Shown: in pieces, positions 21,366 through 30,812 of the stretch
Layout: every line of letters begins with the position of its first letter
Position numbering within the stretch: the first letter of the stretch is position 1
Assembly (NCBI RefSeq): GCF_000423825.1
Contig: NZ_KE384096.1
Coordinates: forward strand, 124,001-188,000
DNA from: Thermithiobacillus tepidarius DSM 3134
GTDB lineage: Bacteria > Pseudomonadota > Gammaproteobacteria > Acidithiobacillales > Thermithiobacillaceae
Direction of reading: 5' to 3'
Length of the DNA stretch: 64,000 bases
The notes under the pieces: generated by a model
Databases searched by the model: none
Told to the model about the DNA's origin: nothing
The model's input: the letters and a program-made list of their open reading frames with translations, nothing else
Translations under genes and position numbers: made by a program

Positions 21366-21515
21366 ATGATGGAGTACGCTTGGCTGTGGTGGACGCTGTT
21401 GCTGCTGGTGACATTCGTCGGCATCGTGGCATACGTGTATCGCGGCAGGGCCAAGCGCCGCTACCAGGAGGATGCCCGCATCCCGTTCCAGGAGGACGAC
21501 GTCAACAAACGCTAG
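21366..21515 (+). CDS. CcoQ/FixQ-like small membrane protein (cbb3 oxidase subunit type)
   Basis: A 49-residue protein starting MMEYAWLWWT. One transmembrane helix (about 5-25) is followed by a basic stretch (RGRAKRRY) and an acidic end containing DARIPFQEDD. The helix-basic-AxxPFxxDE layout is that of CcoQ/FixQ, the small subunit of cbb3 cytochrome oxidases. No ccoN, ccoO, ccoP or ccoG/S is in view, so it is isolated. GCAAAAGGAGCAG provides the ribosome site; a second ATG at 21369 is equally possible. A similar tail could arise in another single-span protein, so the call is moderate. Confidence 0.6.
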   Translation: MMEYAWLWWTLLLLVTFVGIVAYVYRGRAKRRYQEDARIPFQEDDVNKR

Positions 21516-21652
21516 CCACCCTCATTTCCGGGCCGCACGCTTTTTCGCATCCCTTTTCGAGACTTCCAGCTTCCGGCCGCGGTATGGGCGGCGTCCCGCG
21601 ATGCGGCGCGGAGCGGGAGATTGCATCATCCAGTCCAGCAAAAGGAGCAGTT

Positions 21653-21970
21653 ATGGCGAATCTTGAGCATCAAGAAAGCACGACTCCCGTCCCCGGCCCC
21701 ATTCGCGGCTCCATCTACGGCGTCAAGGCCCTGTCCGAAGCGCTGGCAGGGCTCACCTTTCCCGTCGAAAAAGGCCGGCTCCTGGCGGTCGCCGGCGAGC
21801 GCGAGCTCGAATACCGGCCCGGGGAGCGGGTGCCGCTGCGGGAGCTGATCGAGGAGTCGGAGCAAGCGCACTACGAATCCATGGCCCAGGTGGTCACCGT
21901 GGTCAGCGAGGCCCTGGAGCGCCGCGGGATCACGGACATGGACGCCCAGAAGGGCACCATCCACAACTAA
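21653..21970 (+). CDS. DUF2795-like small protein
   Basis: A 105-residue soluble protein. The central part (about 24-82: LSEALAGLTFPVEK, then VPLRELIEESE and YESMAQVV) fits the DUF2795 pattern, where a short hydrophobic stretch with FP is followed by a helix and a YxSxxDV-like motif. The function of that domain is unknown. The start at 21653 has the same 13-base leader GCAAAAGGAGCAG as the preceding small gene. Confidence 0.72.
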   Translation: MANLEHQESTTPVPGPIRGSIYGVKALSEALAGLTFPVEKGRLLAVAGERELEYRPGERVPLRELIEESEQAHYESMAQVVTVVSEALERRGITDMDAQKGTIHN

Positions 21971-21984
21971 GGCCATCCTGTCCG

Positions 21985-22025
21985 GGCCAGCACGGCGTGG
22001 CGTTCCGGCCATTTCCGTGCTGGCC
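21985..22025 (+). terminator. Hairpin after the DUF2795-like gene, possible terminator
   Basis: An exact 11-base stem (21985-21995 GGCCAGCACGG with 22015-22025) encloses a 19-base loop. The following bases are only moderately T-rich, so termination strength is uncertain. Confidence 0.45.
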
Positions 22026-22089
22026 TACTTTGCCGTCTTTCCACAATCTGTTAGCATTTTCTTTTATTCCCTATTGAACTGCCCATCGC

Positions 22090-23661
22090 ATGCAAGCCGA
22101 CCTCAAATCGCTGGAGTTCGACGGCATTCGCCGCCTGCTGGAAAAGCTGTGCGCCACGCCCTTCGGCGCGGAAGCGGCCCGGAACATCGAGCCTGCCCCG
22201 AATCTCGCGATTGCCCGCCAGATGCAGGCGGCGGTGACGGCGGCGCGCCAAGGCCTGGATGCAGGCGACGGGCCGCACATGCCCGAGCTGCCCGACGTGC
22301 GGGCGGCCCTGCGCCAGGCCAGCAGCCCGGGTGCGGCGCTGCCGGGCACGGCGTTGCTGAATCTGCGCCAGGTGATCACGGCGGGGCAGGCGTTGCGTCC
22401 CTTCGTGGAAAAGCGGCCGGCCCTCTATCCGGGCGCCGTGGAGCACCTGAGCGGAGCCGACGGGCTGCTGGCGCGCTTCGAGGCCGCCATCCTGCCGAGC
22501 GGCAGGGTGCGCGAGGATGCCAGCCCGGCCCTGGTCGCCCTGCACAATGAACTGAAGCAGTTGCGCAGCGACGTGCAGGCGCAACTGAAAAGCCGCATGC
22601 GGCAGCCGGACATCGCCGGCGGCATTCCCGATTCCGACAAGATCCATTGGCATGGACAGCGGGCCGTGCTGGCGCTGCCCGGCGAGCTGGCGGACAAGCT
22701 CAAGGGCGTGCGGCGCGGCATGGGTCCCGGCGGCCGCGACTACCTGGTCGAGCCCATGGAAGTGCTGGCCCTCAACAATCGCCTGGAGACGGTGGGCGGC
22801 AAGCTGGACGCGGAAAACCAGATCGTGCTGCGCGAGCTCACCGATCAGATCCGCGCCCAGCTGCCGGCCCTGAACCAGCTCATGGATGCCCTGACCTGGC
22901 TGGATCTGGCGCTGGCGGCGGGGCAGCTGTCCCTGCACCTGAACGCCACGCCGCCGGAGCTGGTGGACGCGCCCATCGTCGAGCTGCAGGGCGCCTACCA
23001 TCCGCAGCTGCTGCTGGCCTTCGCCAACCGCCACGGTCCCATGCCCCGGCCGCTGGACATCCGCATCGACGATGCGCGGCCGGTGCTGGTGATCACCGGC
23101 CCCAACACCGGCGGCAAGACGGTGGTCCTCAAAACCGTCGGTCTCTTGACCGCCATGGCCCACAGCGGCCTGCACCTGCCGACCGAGGGCGCCTCGCGCA
23201 TCGGCAATTTCAGCCGCATCATCGTGGACGTGGGCGATCACCAGAGCATCGCCCATCATCTATCCACCTTCGCCGGCCACGTGGAGGTGCTCAAGCGGTT
23301 GCTGGCCGAATCGGACGAGCGCACCCTGGTGCTGCTGGACGAGCTGGGCACGGGCACCGATCCGGAGGAGGGCGCCGCCCTGGCCATGGCGGTGCTGGAC
23401 GAGCTGGCGGCGCGCGGGGTGCACGGCATCGTGACCACCCACTTGTCGCCACTGAAGACCTTCGCCGCCCAGCATCCGCGCCTGGAGAACGCCTCCATGC
23501 GCTTCGACTACGAGCGCCTGGAGCCGACTTATCAGCTGGAAGTGGGCACCCCGGGCCGCTCCCTGGGGCTCATCGTGGCACGCCAGCGCGGCTTGGCCGC
23601 GACTTTGGTGGAGCGTGCCCACCAGTACCTGACCCAGATCGCGCCCGGCCACGAATCCTAG
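22090..23661 (+). CDS. Short MutS2-type ATPase lacking the Smr nuclease domain
   Basis: A 523-residue protein with the MutS2 N-terminal clamp/lever region and a C-terminal ATPase: Walker A TGPNTGGKT (about 336-344), signature region around VDVGDHQSIAHHLSTF and Walker B LLDELGTGTDP near residue 415. Canonical MutS2 runs to about 780 residues with a KOW and Smr domain. This one stops soon after the ATPase (ending QIAPGHES). MutS2 acts on branched DNA or collided ribosomes; without Smr it cannot cut by itself. No clear ribosome site precedes the ATG at 22090. Confidence 0.88.
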   Translation: MQADLKSLEFDGIRRLLEKLCATPFGAEAARNIEPAPNLAIARQMQAAVTAARQGLDAGDGPHMPELPDVRAALRQASSPGAALPGTALLNLRQVITAGQALRPFVEKRPALYPGAVEHLSGADGLLARFEAAILPSGRVREDASPALVALHNELKQLRSDVQAQLKSRMRQPDIAGGIPDSDKIHWHGQRAVLALPGELADKLKGVRRGMGPGGRDYLVEPMEVLALNNRLETVGGKLDAENQIVLRELTDQIRAQLPALNQLMDALTWLDLALAAGQLSLHLNATPPELVDAPIVELQGAYHPQLLLAFANRHGPMPRPLDIRIDDARPVLVITGPNTGGKTVVLKTVGLLTAMAHSGLHLPTEGASRIGNFSRIIVDVGDHQSIAHHLSTFAGHVEVLKRLLAESDERTLVLLDELGTGTDPEEGAALAMAVLDELAARGVHGIVTTHLSPLKTFAAQHPRLENASMRFDYERLEPTYQLEVGTPGRSLGLIVARQRGLAATLVERAHQYLTQIAPGHES

Positions 23662-23726
23662 GATTCGGAAGCGGTCGGTGATTTGGATCAAGATAAAGTT
23701 GTACTGGGTATATTGACGTAACCCTG

Positions 23727-23744
23727 CCGAAACAGTAGTTTCGG
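23727..23744. promoter_or_regulatory. Inverted repeat upstream of ilvB
   Basis: CCGAAAC-AGTA-GTTTCGG is an exact 7-base inverted repeat in the 124-base gap before ilvB. It lacks a T tract, so it is more likely an operator or leader hairpin than a terminator. A TATATT at 23709-23714 just upstream could be a -10 element. Confidence 0.35.
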
Positions 23745-23785
23745 AAGTTTGGGGTTCAGCAACGCACTTACGGGAAGTCACAACC

Positions 23786-25552
23786 ATGGCGAGTACATTC
23801 TCCAAGTCTCCAAACAGTTTTGGCACCGCGCTGCACGGCAAGTCCGGCCAGGACGTGCAGGAATTGACGGGTGCGGAGATCGTGGTACGTTGCCTGGCGG
23901 AGGAGGGGGTCGAATTCGTGTTCGGCTATCCGGGCGGCGCCGTGCTCAACATCTACGACGCCTTCTTCCAGCAGGACCGGGTCAAGCACGTGCTGGTGCG
24001 TCACGAGCAGGCCGGCGTGCACGCCGCCGACGGCTATGCCCGGGCGACCGGCAAGGTCGGGGTGGCGCTGGTGACTTCCGGCCCCGGCGCCACCAACGCG
24101 GTGACCGGCATCGCCACCGCCTACATGGACTCCATTCCCCTGGTGGTCATCACCGGCCAGGTACCGGTGCCCCTGATCGGCAATGACGCCTTCCAGGAGG
24201 TGGACACGGTGGGCATTACCCGGCCGTGCACCAAGCACAATTTCCTGGTGAAGGACGTGAGGGATCTGGCGGAGACCATCAAGGCCGCCTTCTACATCGC
24301 CTCCAGCGGCCGGCCCGGCCCGGTGGTGGTGGACATCCCCAAGGACATCACCATCCACAAGGCGCCGTTCCACTACCCGGAAGCCGTCAACCTGCGCTCC
24401 TACAAGCCGACGGTGAAGGGCCATCCGGGCCAGATCCGCAAGGCGGTGCAGCTCATGCTGTCGGCCAAGCGCCCCATGATCTACACCGGCGGCGGCGTGG
24501 TGCTGGGCGAGGGCAGCGCGGAGCTGACGCAGCTGGTGCGCCGCCTGGGCTATCCCTGCACCAACACGCTCATGGGCCTGGGCGCCTACCCGGCCACGGA
24601 CCCGCTCTTCGTGGGCATGCTGGGCATGCACGGCACCTACGAGGCCAACATGGGCATGCACCATTGCGACGTGCTCATCGCCATCGGCGCGCGCTTCGAC
24701 GACCGCGTGACCGGCAACCTGGAGAAGTTCTGCCCCGAGGCGAAGATCATCCACATCGACGTGGACCCGGCGTCCATCTCCAAGAACGTGAAGGTGGATA
24801 TCCCCATCGTGGGCGAGGTCAAGCAGGTGCTGGCGGAGATGAACCAGGTGCTCGACCAGATGGACGCGCGCCCCGATGCGGAGGCGCTCGCCGCCTGGTG
24901 GGAGCAGATCAATGAGTGGCGCGCCCGCGAGTGCCTGCGCTACGAGTGGTCCGACGAGATCATCAAGCCGCAATTCGTGATCCAGAAGCTCTACGAGCTG
25001 AGCCAGGGCGGTGCCTACGTGACCTCCGACGTGGGGCAGCATCAAATGTGGGCGGCGCAGTACTATCAGTTCGACCGGCCGCGCCGCTGGATCAATTCGG
25101 GAGGGCTCGGCACCATGGGCTTCGGCCTGCCCGCGGCCATGGGCGCGCAGCTGGCCCATCCCGACGAGACGGTGATCTGCGTGACCGGCGAGGCCAGCAT
25201 CCAGATGAACATCCAGGAGCTGTCCACCTGCCTGCAGTATCATCTGCCGATCAAGGTGGCGCTGCTCAACAACCGCTACATGGGCATGGTGCGCCAGTGG
25301 CAGGAGTTCTTCTACGGCAGCCGCTATGCCATGAGCTACATGGACGCCCTGCCGGACTTCGTGAAGCTGGCGGAGTCCTACGGCCACATCGGCCTGCGCG
25401 CCGAGAAGCCGAGCGACGTGGAGCCGGTCATCCGCGAGGCGCTCAAGCTCAAGGACCGGCTGGTGTTCATGGACTTCCGGGTGGACCCCGCCGAGAACGT
25501 CTATCCCATGGTCCCCGCCGGCGCGGGCCTGTCCGAAATGATCCTGGTGTAA
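23786..25552 (+). CDS. ilvB: Acetolactate synthase large subunit
   Basis: ThDP- and FAD-dependent acetohydroxyacid synthase catalytic subunit, the first common step of valine, leucine and isoleucine synthesis. It is 588 residues. The N-terminal ThDP-activating glutamate is in VRHEQAGVHAADGYAR (about 72-87). The C-terminal ThDP motif is VTGEASIQMNIQEL near 466, followed by LLNNRYMGMVRQWQ. The first about 20 residues are a variable extension. The ATG at 23786 has GGGAAG upstream. The gene is one base from ilvN. Confidence 0.98.
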   Translation: MASTFSKSPNSFGTALHGKSGQDVQELTGAEIVVRCLAEEGVEFVFGYPGGAVLNIYDAFFQQDRVKHVLVRHEQAGVHAADGYARATGKVGVALVTSGPGATNAVTGIATAYMDSIPLVVITGQVPVPLIGNDAFQEVDTVGITRPCTKHNFLVKDVRDLAETIKAAFYIASSGRPGPVVVDIPKDITIHKAPFHYPEAVNLRSYKPTVKGHPGQIRKAVQLMLSAKRPMIYTGGGVVLGEGSAELTQLVRRLGYPCTNTLMGLGAYPATDPLFVGMLGMHGTYEANMGMHHCDVLIAIGARFDDRVTGNLEKFCPEAKIIHIDVDPASISKNVKVDIPIVGEVKQVLAEMNQVLDQMDARPDAEALAAWWEQINEWRARECLRYEWSDEIIKPQFVIQKLYELSQGGAYVTSDVGQHQMWAAQYYQFDRPRRWINSGGLGTMGFGLPAAMGAQLAHPDETVICVTGEASIQMNIQELSTCLQYHLPIKVALLNNRYMGMVRQWQEFFYGSRYAMSYMDALPDFVKLAESYGHIGLRAEKPSDVEPVIREALKLKDRLVFMDFRVDPAENVYPMVPAGAGLSEMILV

Positions 25553-25553
25553 G

Positions 25554-26039
25554 ATGCGTCACATCATCTCCGTCCTTCTGGAAAACGAGGCCGGTGCCCT
25601 GTCGCGCGTGGCCGGTCTCTTCTCGGCGCGCGGCTACAACATCGAGGCCATGACCGTGGCGCCCACCGACGACCCCAGCGTGTCGCGCATGACCCTGGTG
25701 ACGCACGGCTCGGACGACATCATCGAGCAGATCCTGAAGCAGCTGAACAAGCTGATCGAGGTGATCCGCGTGCATGACCTGACCGAAGGGCCGCACATCG
25801 CCCGGGAAATGATGCTGGTCAAGGTGCATGCGGTGGGTGCCGATCGCGAGGAGGTCAAGCGCCTGTCCGACATCTTCCGCGGCAACATCATCGACGTGAC
25901 CGATCGTTCCTACACCATCGAGCTGACCGGTTCCAGCGACAAGCTGGACGCGCTGCTGGAGGCGCTGGATCCCGGCATGATCATCGAAGTGGTGCGCACC
26001 GGCACCAGTGCCATCAGCCGCGGCGCCAAGGGCACCTAG
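25554..26039 (+). CDS. ilvN: Acetolactate synthase regulatory subunit
   Basis: A 161-residue small subunit (IlvH/IlvN type) with an N-terminal ACT domain (MRHIISVLLENEAGALSRV, RGYNIEAMTVAPT) and a second alpha/beta domain. It confers feedback inhibition by valine and activates the large subunit. It starts one base after ilvB with no good ribosome site, suggesting translational coupling. Confidence 0.97.
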   Translation: MRHIISVLLENEAGALSRVAGLFSARGYNIEAMTVAPTDDPSVSRMTLVTHGSDDIIEQILKQLNKLIEVIRVHDLTEGPHIAREMMLVKVHAVGADREEVKRLSDIFRGNIIDVTDRSYTIELTGSSDKLDALLEALDPGMIIEVVRTGTSAISRGAKGT

Positions 26040-26133
26040 CCGGCCGGCCGCAGGAAACCCCATCTCCCCCCGGCATCCGCAGGCAGCGGCGGAGCAGGGC
26101 GGGGGATTGTCTTTTTATCGCTGTTCGTTTTGA

Positions 26134-27162
<1,029 letters not shown>

Positions 27163-27189
27163 GCACCGTCGGATGTGCTCGGCTGAACC

Positions 27190-27219
27190 GGGGACCGCTG
27201 CGGCGGTCCCCGTTGTTTT
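27190..27219 (+). terminator. Intrinsic terminator after ilvC
   Basis: A nine-base GC stem (27190-27198 with 27203-27211) around a TGCG tetraloop is followed by GTTGTTTTG. It marks the end of the ilvBNC unit and separates it from psd. Confidence 0.85.
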
Positions 27220-27306
27220 GATCGGCCGCCGTTTGCGATAGGATTAGGCTCTCAGGCGCCCGGCCGGCGTCGCGATCGGCTGCAGTCATTGACCCGTTTA
27301 ATTGGA

Positions 27307-28020
27307 ATGCGCATGCGAAATATTTCCGGTTCCCACAAATGGATCGCCCGCGAAGGCTGGCCCTTCATTCTGCTGTTTGCCGCCGCCACGCTGCTGGCGG
27401 GTTATTTTTTCGGGGTCTGGTGGGCCCTGCCGTTCTTGCTGCTGACCGTGTTCAGCATCAACTTCTTCCGCGATCCCCAGCGCCCGGTCAGCAATGATCC
27501 GCGGGCGGTGGTCTGCCCGGCGGACGGGCGGGTCATCCGCGTGGAGGAAACCGAAGATCCTTATCTGGGGCGCCCGGCGCTCAAGATCAGCATCTTCATG
27601 AACGTCTTCGACGTGCACGTGAACCGGATGCCGGTCACCGGCAAGGTGCACGAGCAGTGGTACTATTCCGGCAAGTTCTTCAACGCCGCCTTTGACAAGG
27701 CCTCCCTCGAAAACGAGCGCAACGCCCTGTGGGTGCGCACCGACGACGGCCGCGACGTCACCGTGGTGCAGGTGGCGGGCCTGGTGGCCCGGCGCATCCT
27801 CTGCTACGTGCGCGCGGGCGATCCGGTGAAGGCCGGCGACCGCTTCGGCTTCATCCGCTTCGGCTCGCGGGTCGACACCTATCTGCCGCTGGGCACGCGG
27901 GTCAGCGTCACGGTGGGCGACCGCGTGCGCTCGCGCATGGATGTGATTGCCTACTTCGACGATGTGGATGCCGCGCTTGCGCCGGCGGACACGGCCGGCG
28001 CCATGCGTCCGGCGCTGTGA
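27307..28020 (+). CDS. psd: Phosphatidylserine decarboxylase (short, archaeal-type proenzyme)
   Basis: Makes phosphatidylethanolamine from phosphatidylserine at the inner membrane. About 237 residues, with an N-terminal hydrophobic region (two helices near 20-50) and core motifs NFFRDPQRP and VCPADGRV. The self-cleavage site giving the pyruvoyl cofactor is FGSRVD near the C-terminus. The start is uncertain: ATGs at 27307 and 27313 and a TTG at 27289 are in frame, none with a strong ribosome site. psd-pssA after ilvC is a known arrangement in Pseudomonas-like genomes. Confidence 0.95.
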   Translation: MRMRNISGSHKWIAREGWPFILLFAAATLLAGYFFGVWWALPFLLLTVFSINFFRDPQRPVSNDPRAVVCPADGRVIRVEETEDPYLGRPALKISIFMNVFDVHVNRMPVTGKVHEQWYYSGKFFNAAFDKASLENERNALWVRTDDGRDVTVVQVAGLVARRILCYVRAGDPVKAGDRFGFIRFGSRVDTYLPLGTRVSVTVGDRVRSRMDVIAYFDDVDAALAPADTAGAMRPAL

Positions 28021-28036
28021 GTGGTGCCAGCGGAAC

Positions 28037-28798
28037 ATGAACCAGGGAGATCGCCCAGTGGACCAACCCCGTCGCCGCGGCGTGTACGTGTTGCCCAACC
28101 TCTTCACCACGGCCAGCCTCTTTGCCGGTTTCTACGCGGTCATCAAAGCCATCGCCGGGGACTACCAGCTGGCGGCCTCGGTCATCTTCATCGCCATGAT
28201 CCTGGACGGGTTGGACGGCCGCATCGCCCGGCTCACCAACACCCAGAGCGACTTCGGCGCCGAGTACGACTCCCTGGCCGACGTGATCGCCTTCGGCCTG
28301 GCGCCTTCGGTGGTGCTCTACCTGTGGGGCCTGTCCGGCTTCGGCAAGCTGGGCTGGCTGGGCGCCTTCGTCTTCACCGCCTGCGGCGCCCTGCGCCTGG
28401 CGCGCTTCAATACGCAGGTGCACGTGGCGTCCAAGAGCCATTTCCAGGGCCTGCCCATTCCCGCCGCGGCGGCCACCCTGGTGGGGCTGGTGTGGGTGGC
28501 GGAGAGCCCGGAGATCTCCGGCTTCCTCGATACCTTCGCCCATCCCATCGCCCTGGTGCTGGTCTACATGCTCGCCCTTTTCATGGTGAGCAACTTCCGC
28601 TACAAGAGCTTCAAGGATTTCGACCTGCGCGGGCGCGTGCCCTTCGTGCTGGCCGTGCTCGGCGTCCTGGCGCTGGCCCTGATCGCGCTGCACCCGCCGC
28701 TGGTGCTCTTCCTGGCCAGCCTGGGCTACGCCCTGTCCGGGCCCATCCTCACCCTGATCCAGCGCCAGCGCCGCCGGGAGCAGCGCCGGACGGACTGA
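28037..28798 (+). CDS. pssA: CDP-diacylglycerol-serine O-phosphatidyltransferase
   Basis: A CDP-alcohol phosphatidyltransferase of 253 residues with several membrane spans. The signature DGx2ARx8Gx3Dx3D is present (DGRIAR, then FGAEYDSLAD). It supplies phosphatidylserine to Psd, encoded just upstream. The ATG at 28037 is used; a GTG at 28058 has a better ribosome site (AGGGAGA seven bases before) and would shorten the protein by seven residues. The stop is three bases before the next gene. Confidence 0.96.
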   Translation: MNQGDRPVDQPRRRGVYVLPNLFTTASLFAGFYAVIKAIAGDYQLAASVIFIAMILDGLDGRIARLTNTQSDFGAEYDSLADVIAFGLAPSVVLYLWGLSGFGKLGWLGAFVFTACGALRLARFNTQVHVASKSHFQGLPIPAAAATLVGLVWVAESPEISGFLDTFAHPIALVLVYMLALFMVSNFRYKSFKDFDLRGRVPFVLAVLGVLALALIALHPPLVLFLASLGYALSGPILTLIQRQRRREQRRTD

Positions 28799-28801
28799 GC
28801 C

Positions 28802-29233
28802 ATGAGCGAGCTGGAACGGCAGTACAAGTCCCTGTCCATCGGCGAACGCATGGACCTGGCCCTCAGCGCCGATCTGCCCGAGGCCTATCGGCCCTTTCTG
28901 CTGCGCGATCAGTGGATGCAGATCAAGTGCTACTTCGCCCGCCGCCTGGACCTGCGTCCCGACGAGGTGACCGCCCTGCTCGACGACCAGGATCACGTCA
29001 TCCGCCTGTGCATCGCCAAGCGCCACGATCTGACGCCGGAGCAGGTGGCGCGCTGCGTGACCGACCGCGACCCCAACGTGCGCTACTTCGTCGCCCGCAA
29101 CCCGCTGCTCAGCGAGGCGCAACGGCAACGGCTGCTGGAGGATGAGGACGAACTGGTGCGCGCCGCGGCCAGGAAGGGACCGCGGGAGCTGCGGGTGCGG
29201 CAGCGGCCAGGGCAGGCGGAGGTGATCAGGTAG
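28802..29233 (+). CDS. Leucine-rich-repeat-variant-like helical repeat protein
   Basis: A 143-residue protein of short alternating helices (LRPDEVTALLDDQDHVIRLCIAK-like units repeated about every 24 residues near 49-120). The pattern resembles LRV/HEAT-type repeats in which each unit starts LxPEQ and ends with VRxxVARNP. Such proteins are scaffolds; a few near nitrogen-fixation genes carry an iron-sulfur cluster, but the Cys pattern here is too sparse to claim that. It follows pssA by three bases. Confidence 0.75.
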   Translation: MSELERQYKSLSIGERMDLALSADLPEAYRPFLLRDQWMQIKCYFARRLDLRPDEVTALLDDQDHVIRLCIAKRHDLTPEQVARCVTDRDPNVRYFVARNPLLSEAQRQRLLEDEDELVRAAARKGPRELRVRQRPGQAEVIR

Positions 29234-29695
29234 TCAGGTGCCCGGAGGCAAAGCCTCGCACCGATCCCCCGCTCCGCGCCCGCTCGTTTCCCCCGGCCCT
29301 GCGCGACGCAATGGCGAAGGGCTATCGTCCCTTTCCCGAACGCCAGCATCCCAACCGCACCGGCGCAGCATGTGAACGTGCCGGCGTCTTCTATTGGAAA
29401 CGGGCGGGCTGAGGGCAGCCGCCGACGATGCCCGGGTGCCGCTTCAGGCCGCGCACCGGCGCGCAGGAGCGAGCTTGCTCGCGATCCTCCATGCTGGTCC
29501 TGCCAAGAGCGCACCCCCCCCGCCATGCCATAAGAACGGTTTCAGCCCTGAGCCGGGCTGTTGGGGCATGCGCAGCCCCCGCTGCGGTGCGGCATCCCGC
29601 GCCCGTTCCTGCAACGCACGGCGCCATGCACGTCCGCCGCCCCGGGCGGGTATGCGGCCTGTGCCGCTCCACTTCCCGACGCTCCCATCCCGCCC
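29234..29695. other. Gene-free gap containing a REP-like element
   Basis: About 460 bases with no credible gene on either strand. Short frames in the gap lack ribosome sites and family resemblance. The one recognisable element is a REP-like palindrome at 29461-29490. Base composition is uneven, with a run of C near 29515. Confidence 0.6.
29461..29490. repeat. REP-like palindrome
   Basis: The sequence contains AGGAGCGAGCTTGCTCGC, with inverted halves GCGAGC and GCTCGC around TT and a flanking AGGA/TCCT. It matches the style of Pseudomonas REP sequences (GTAGGAGCGAGCTTGCTCGC). A related copy lies at 50372. Confidence 0.65.
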
Positions 29696-30766
29696 TCAGT
29701 GCCTGTGCCGGTGGTGGAGATCTGGCAGGTGGGGGTGGCTGTGGGTGAGGGGCTCGTGGCGGTGCGGATGATTGTGGGGTTCCGGGCCTTCGCTGCCGTC
29801 GTGGACGTGCTGGTGGTGGACGTCGTGGCGGTGCAGGTGGCTGTGCACGAGCGGCTCGTGGATGTGCTCGTGCTCGTGCCTCTCGCTCAGCACGAGATAG
29901 GTGGCCAGCAGCATGAGCGCCAGGGCAGTCAGGAAGCCGGCGCTCGGCGCTTCGTGCAGCAGAAGCACCGAAAGGCCGGCGCCGAGAAAGGGCGCGGTAC
30001 TGAAGTGGGCGCTGGCGCGGGCACTGCCCAGGTGACGCAGGGCATAGACGAAAAGCACCAGGCTGATGCCGTAGCTGAACAGGCCGAGGAGCATGGCGCC
30101 GGCCAGCGCGGGCGCGGCGGGCAGGGCGGCGCCGCCGGCGAAGGCCAGGCCGAGGGCTGTGCCGCCGGCCGCCAAGCCCTTGATCATGGCGATCTGCATG
30201 GGATCGCTGGCGGCGATCCGGCGGGTGAGATTGTTGTCCAGGGCCCACAGGAAACAGGCGCCGGCGACCGCGAGCGCCTGGGGTGAGAGGCCGATGGGAA
30301 CATGGGGATCGTAGGCGAGCAGCAGCCCTGCCGCCAGCATGAGCAGCGCGCCGAGCCATACCCGGCCGCCCACCGCCTCGCGGAAGAGCAGCGCGGCCAC
30401 GAGAGTGGTGAGTACCCCTTCCAGATTGAGGAGCAGGGCGGCACTGGAAGCTTCGGTGCCGCGCAGGCCCCAAAGCAGCAGGATGGGTGCCGCGATGCCG
30501 CCCGCCAGCACCGCGCCGGCCAACCAGGGGTAGTCCTGCCTTGGCAACGGCGCTTCGCGCGTCAGCGCCGCTCCGGCACCCGGCAGGATGCGGCGCAGCA
30601 TGTGGATCGCGAGTAGCCCCACGCCGCTGCCCAGGTAAAGCAGCCCCGCCAGCATGAGCACGGGCATCGTGCCGACGAGCAGCTTGGCCAGCGGCGTGCT
30701 GGCGCCGAAGAGGGCGGCGGCCAGCAGGGCGAAGAAGGCGTAACGCTGGACGGCGAGATCGATCAT
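29696..30766 (-). CDS. DMT (EamA) family transporter with histidine-rich C-terminus
   Basis: A 356-residue inner-membrane protein with two EamA repeats (about ten helices to residue 290). A cytosolic or periplasmic tail from about residue 293 to the end contains some 23 histidines in about 63 residues (for example HEHEHIHEP, HSHLHRHD, HHQHVHDG, HRHEPLTHSHPH). The tail suggests metal binding, probably zinc, nickel or cobalt (inference). The gene lies directly after the metal-efflux operon. The ATG at 30766 has GAGGGT upstream. Confidence 0.9.
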   Translation of the reverse strand: MIDLAVQRYAFFALLAAALFGASTPLAKLLVGTMPVLMLAGLLYLGSGVGLLAIHMLRRILPGAGAALTREAPLPRQDYPWLAGAVLAGGIAAPILLLWGLRGTEASSAALLLNLEGVLTTLVAALLFREAVGGRVWLGALLMLAAGLLLAYDPHVPIGLSPQALAVAGACFLWALDNNLTRRIAASDPMQIAMIKGLAAGGTALGLAFAGGAALPAAPALAGAMLLGLFSYGISLVLFVYALRHLGSARASAHFSTAPFLGAGLSVLLLHEAPSAGFLTALALMLLATYLVLSERHEHEHIHEPLVHSHLHRHDVHHQHVHDGSEGPEPHNHPHRHEPLTHSHPHLPDLHHRHRH

Positions 30767-30812
30767 TTTACCCTCATTCCGGGTGCAATTGGCGGAAACG
30801 CCCGCGCGAAGC

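Noticed and set aside
29428-29748. Small plus-strand frame in the gene-free gap
   Set aside because: Arg/Pro/Ala-rich random composition, no ribosome site, and it spans the REP palindrome.
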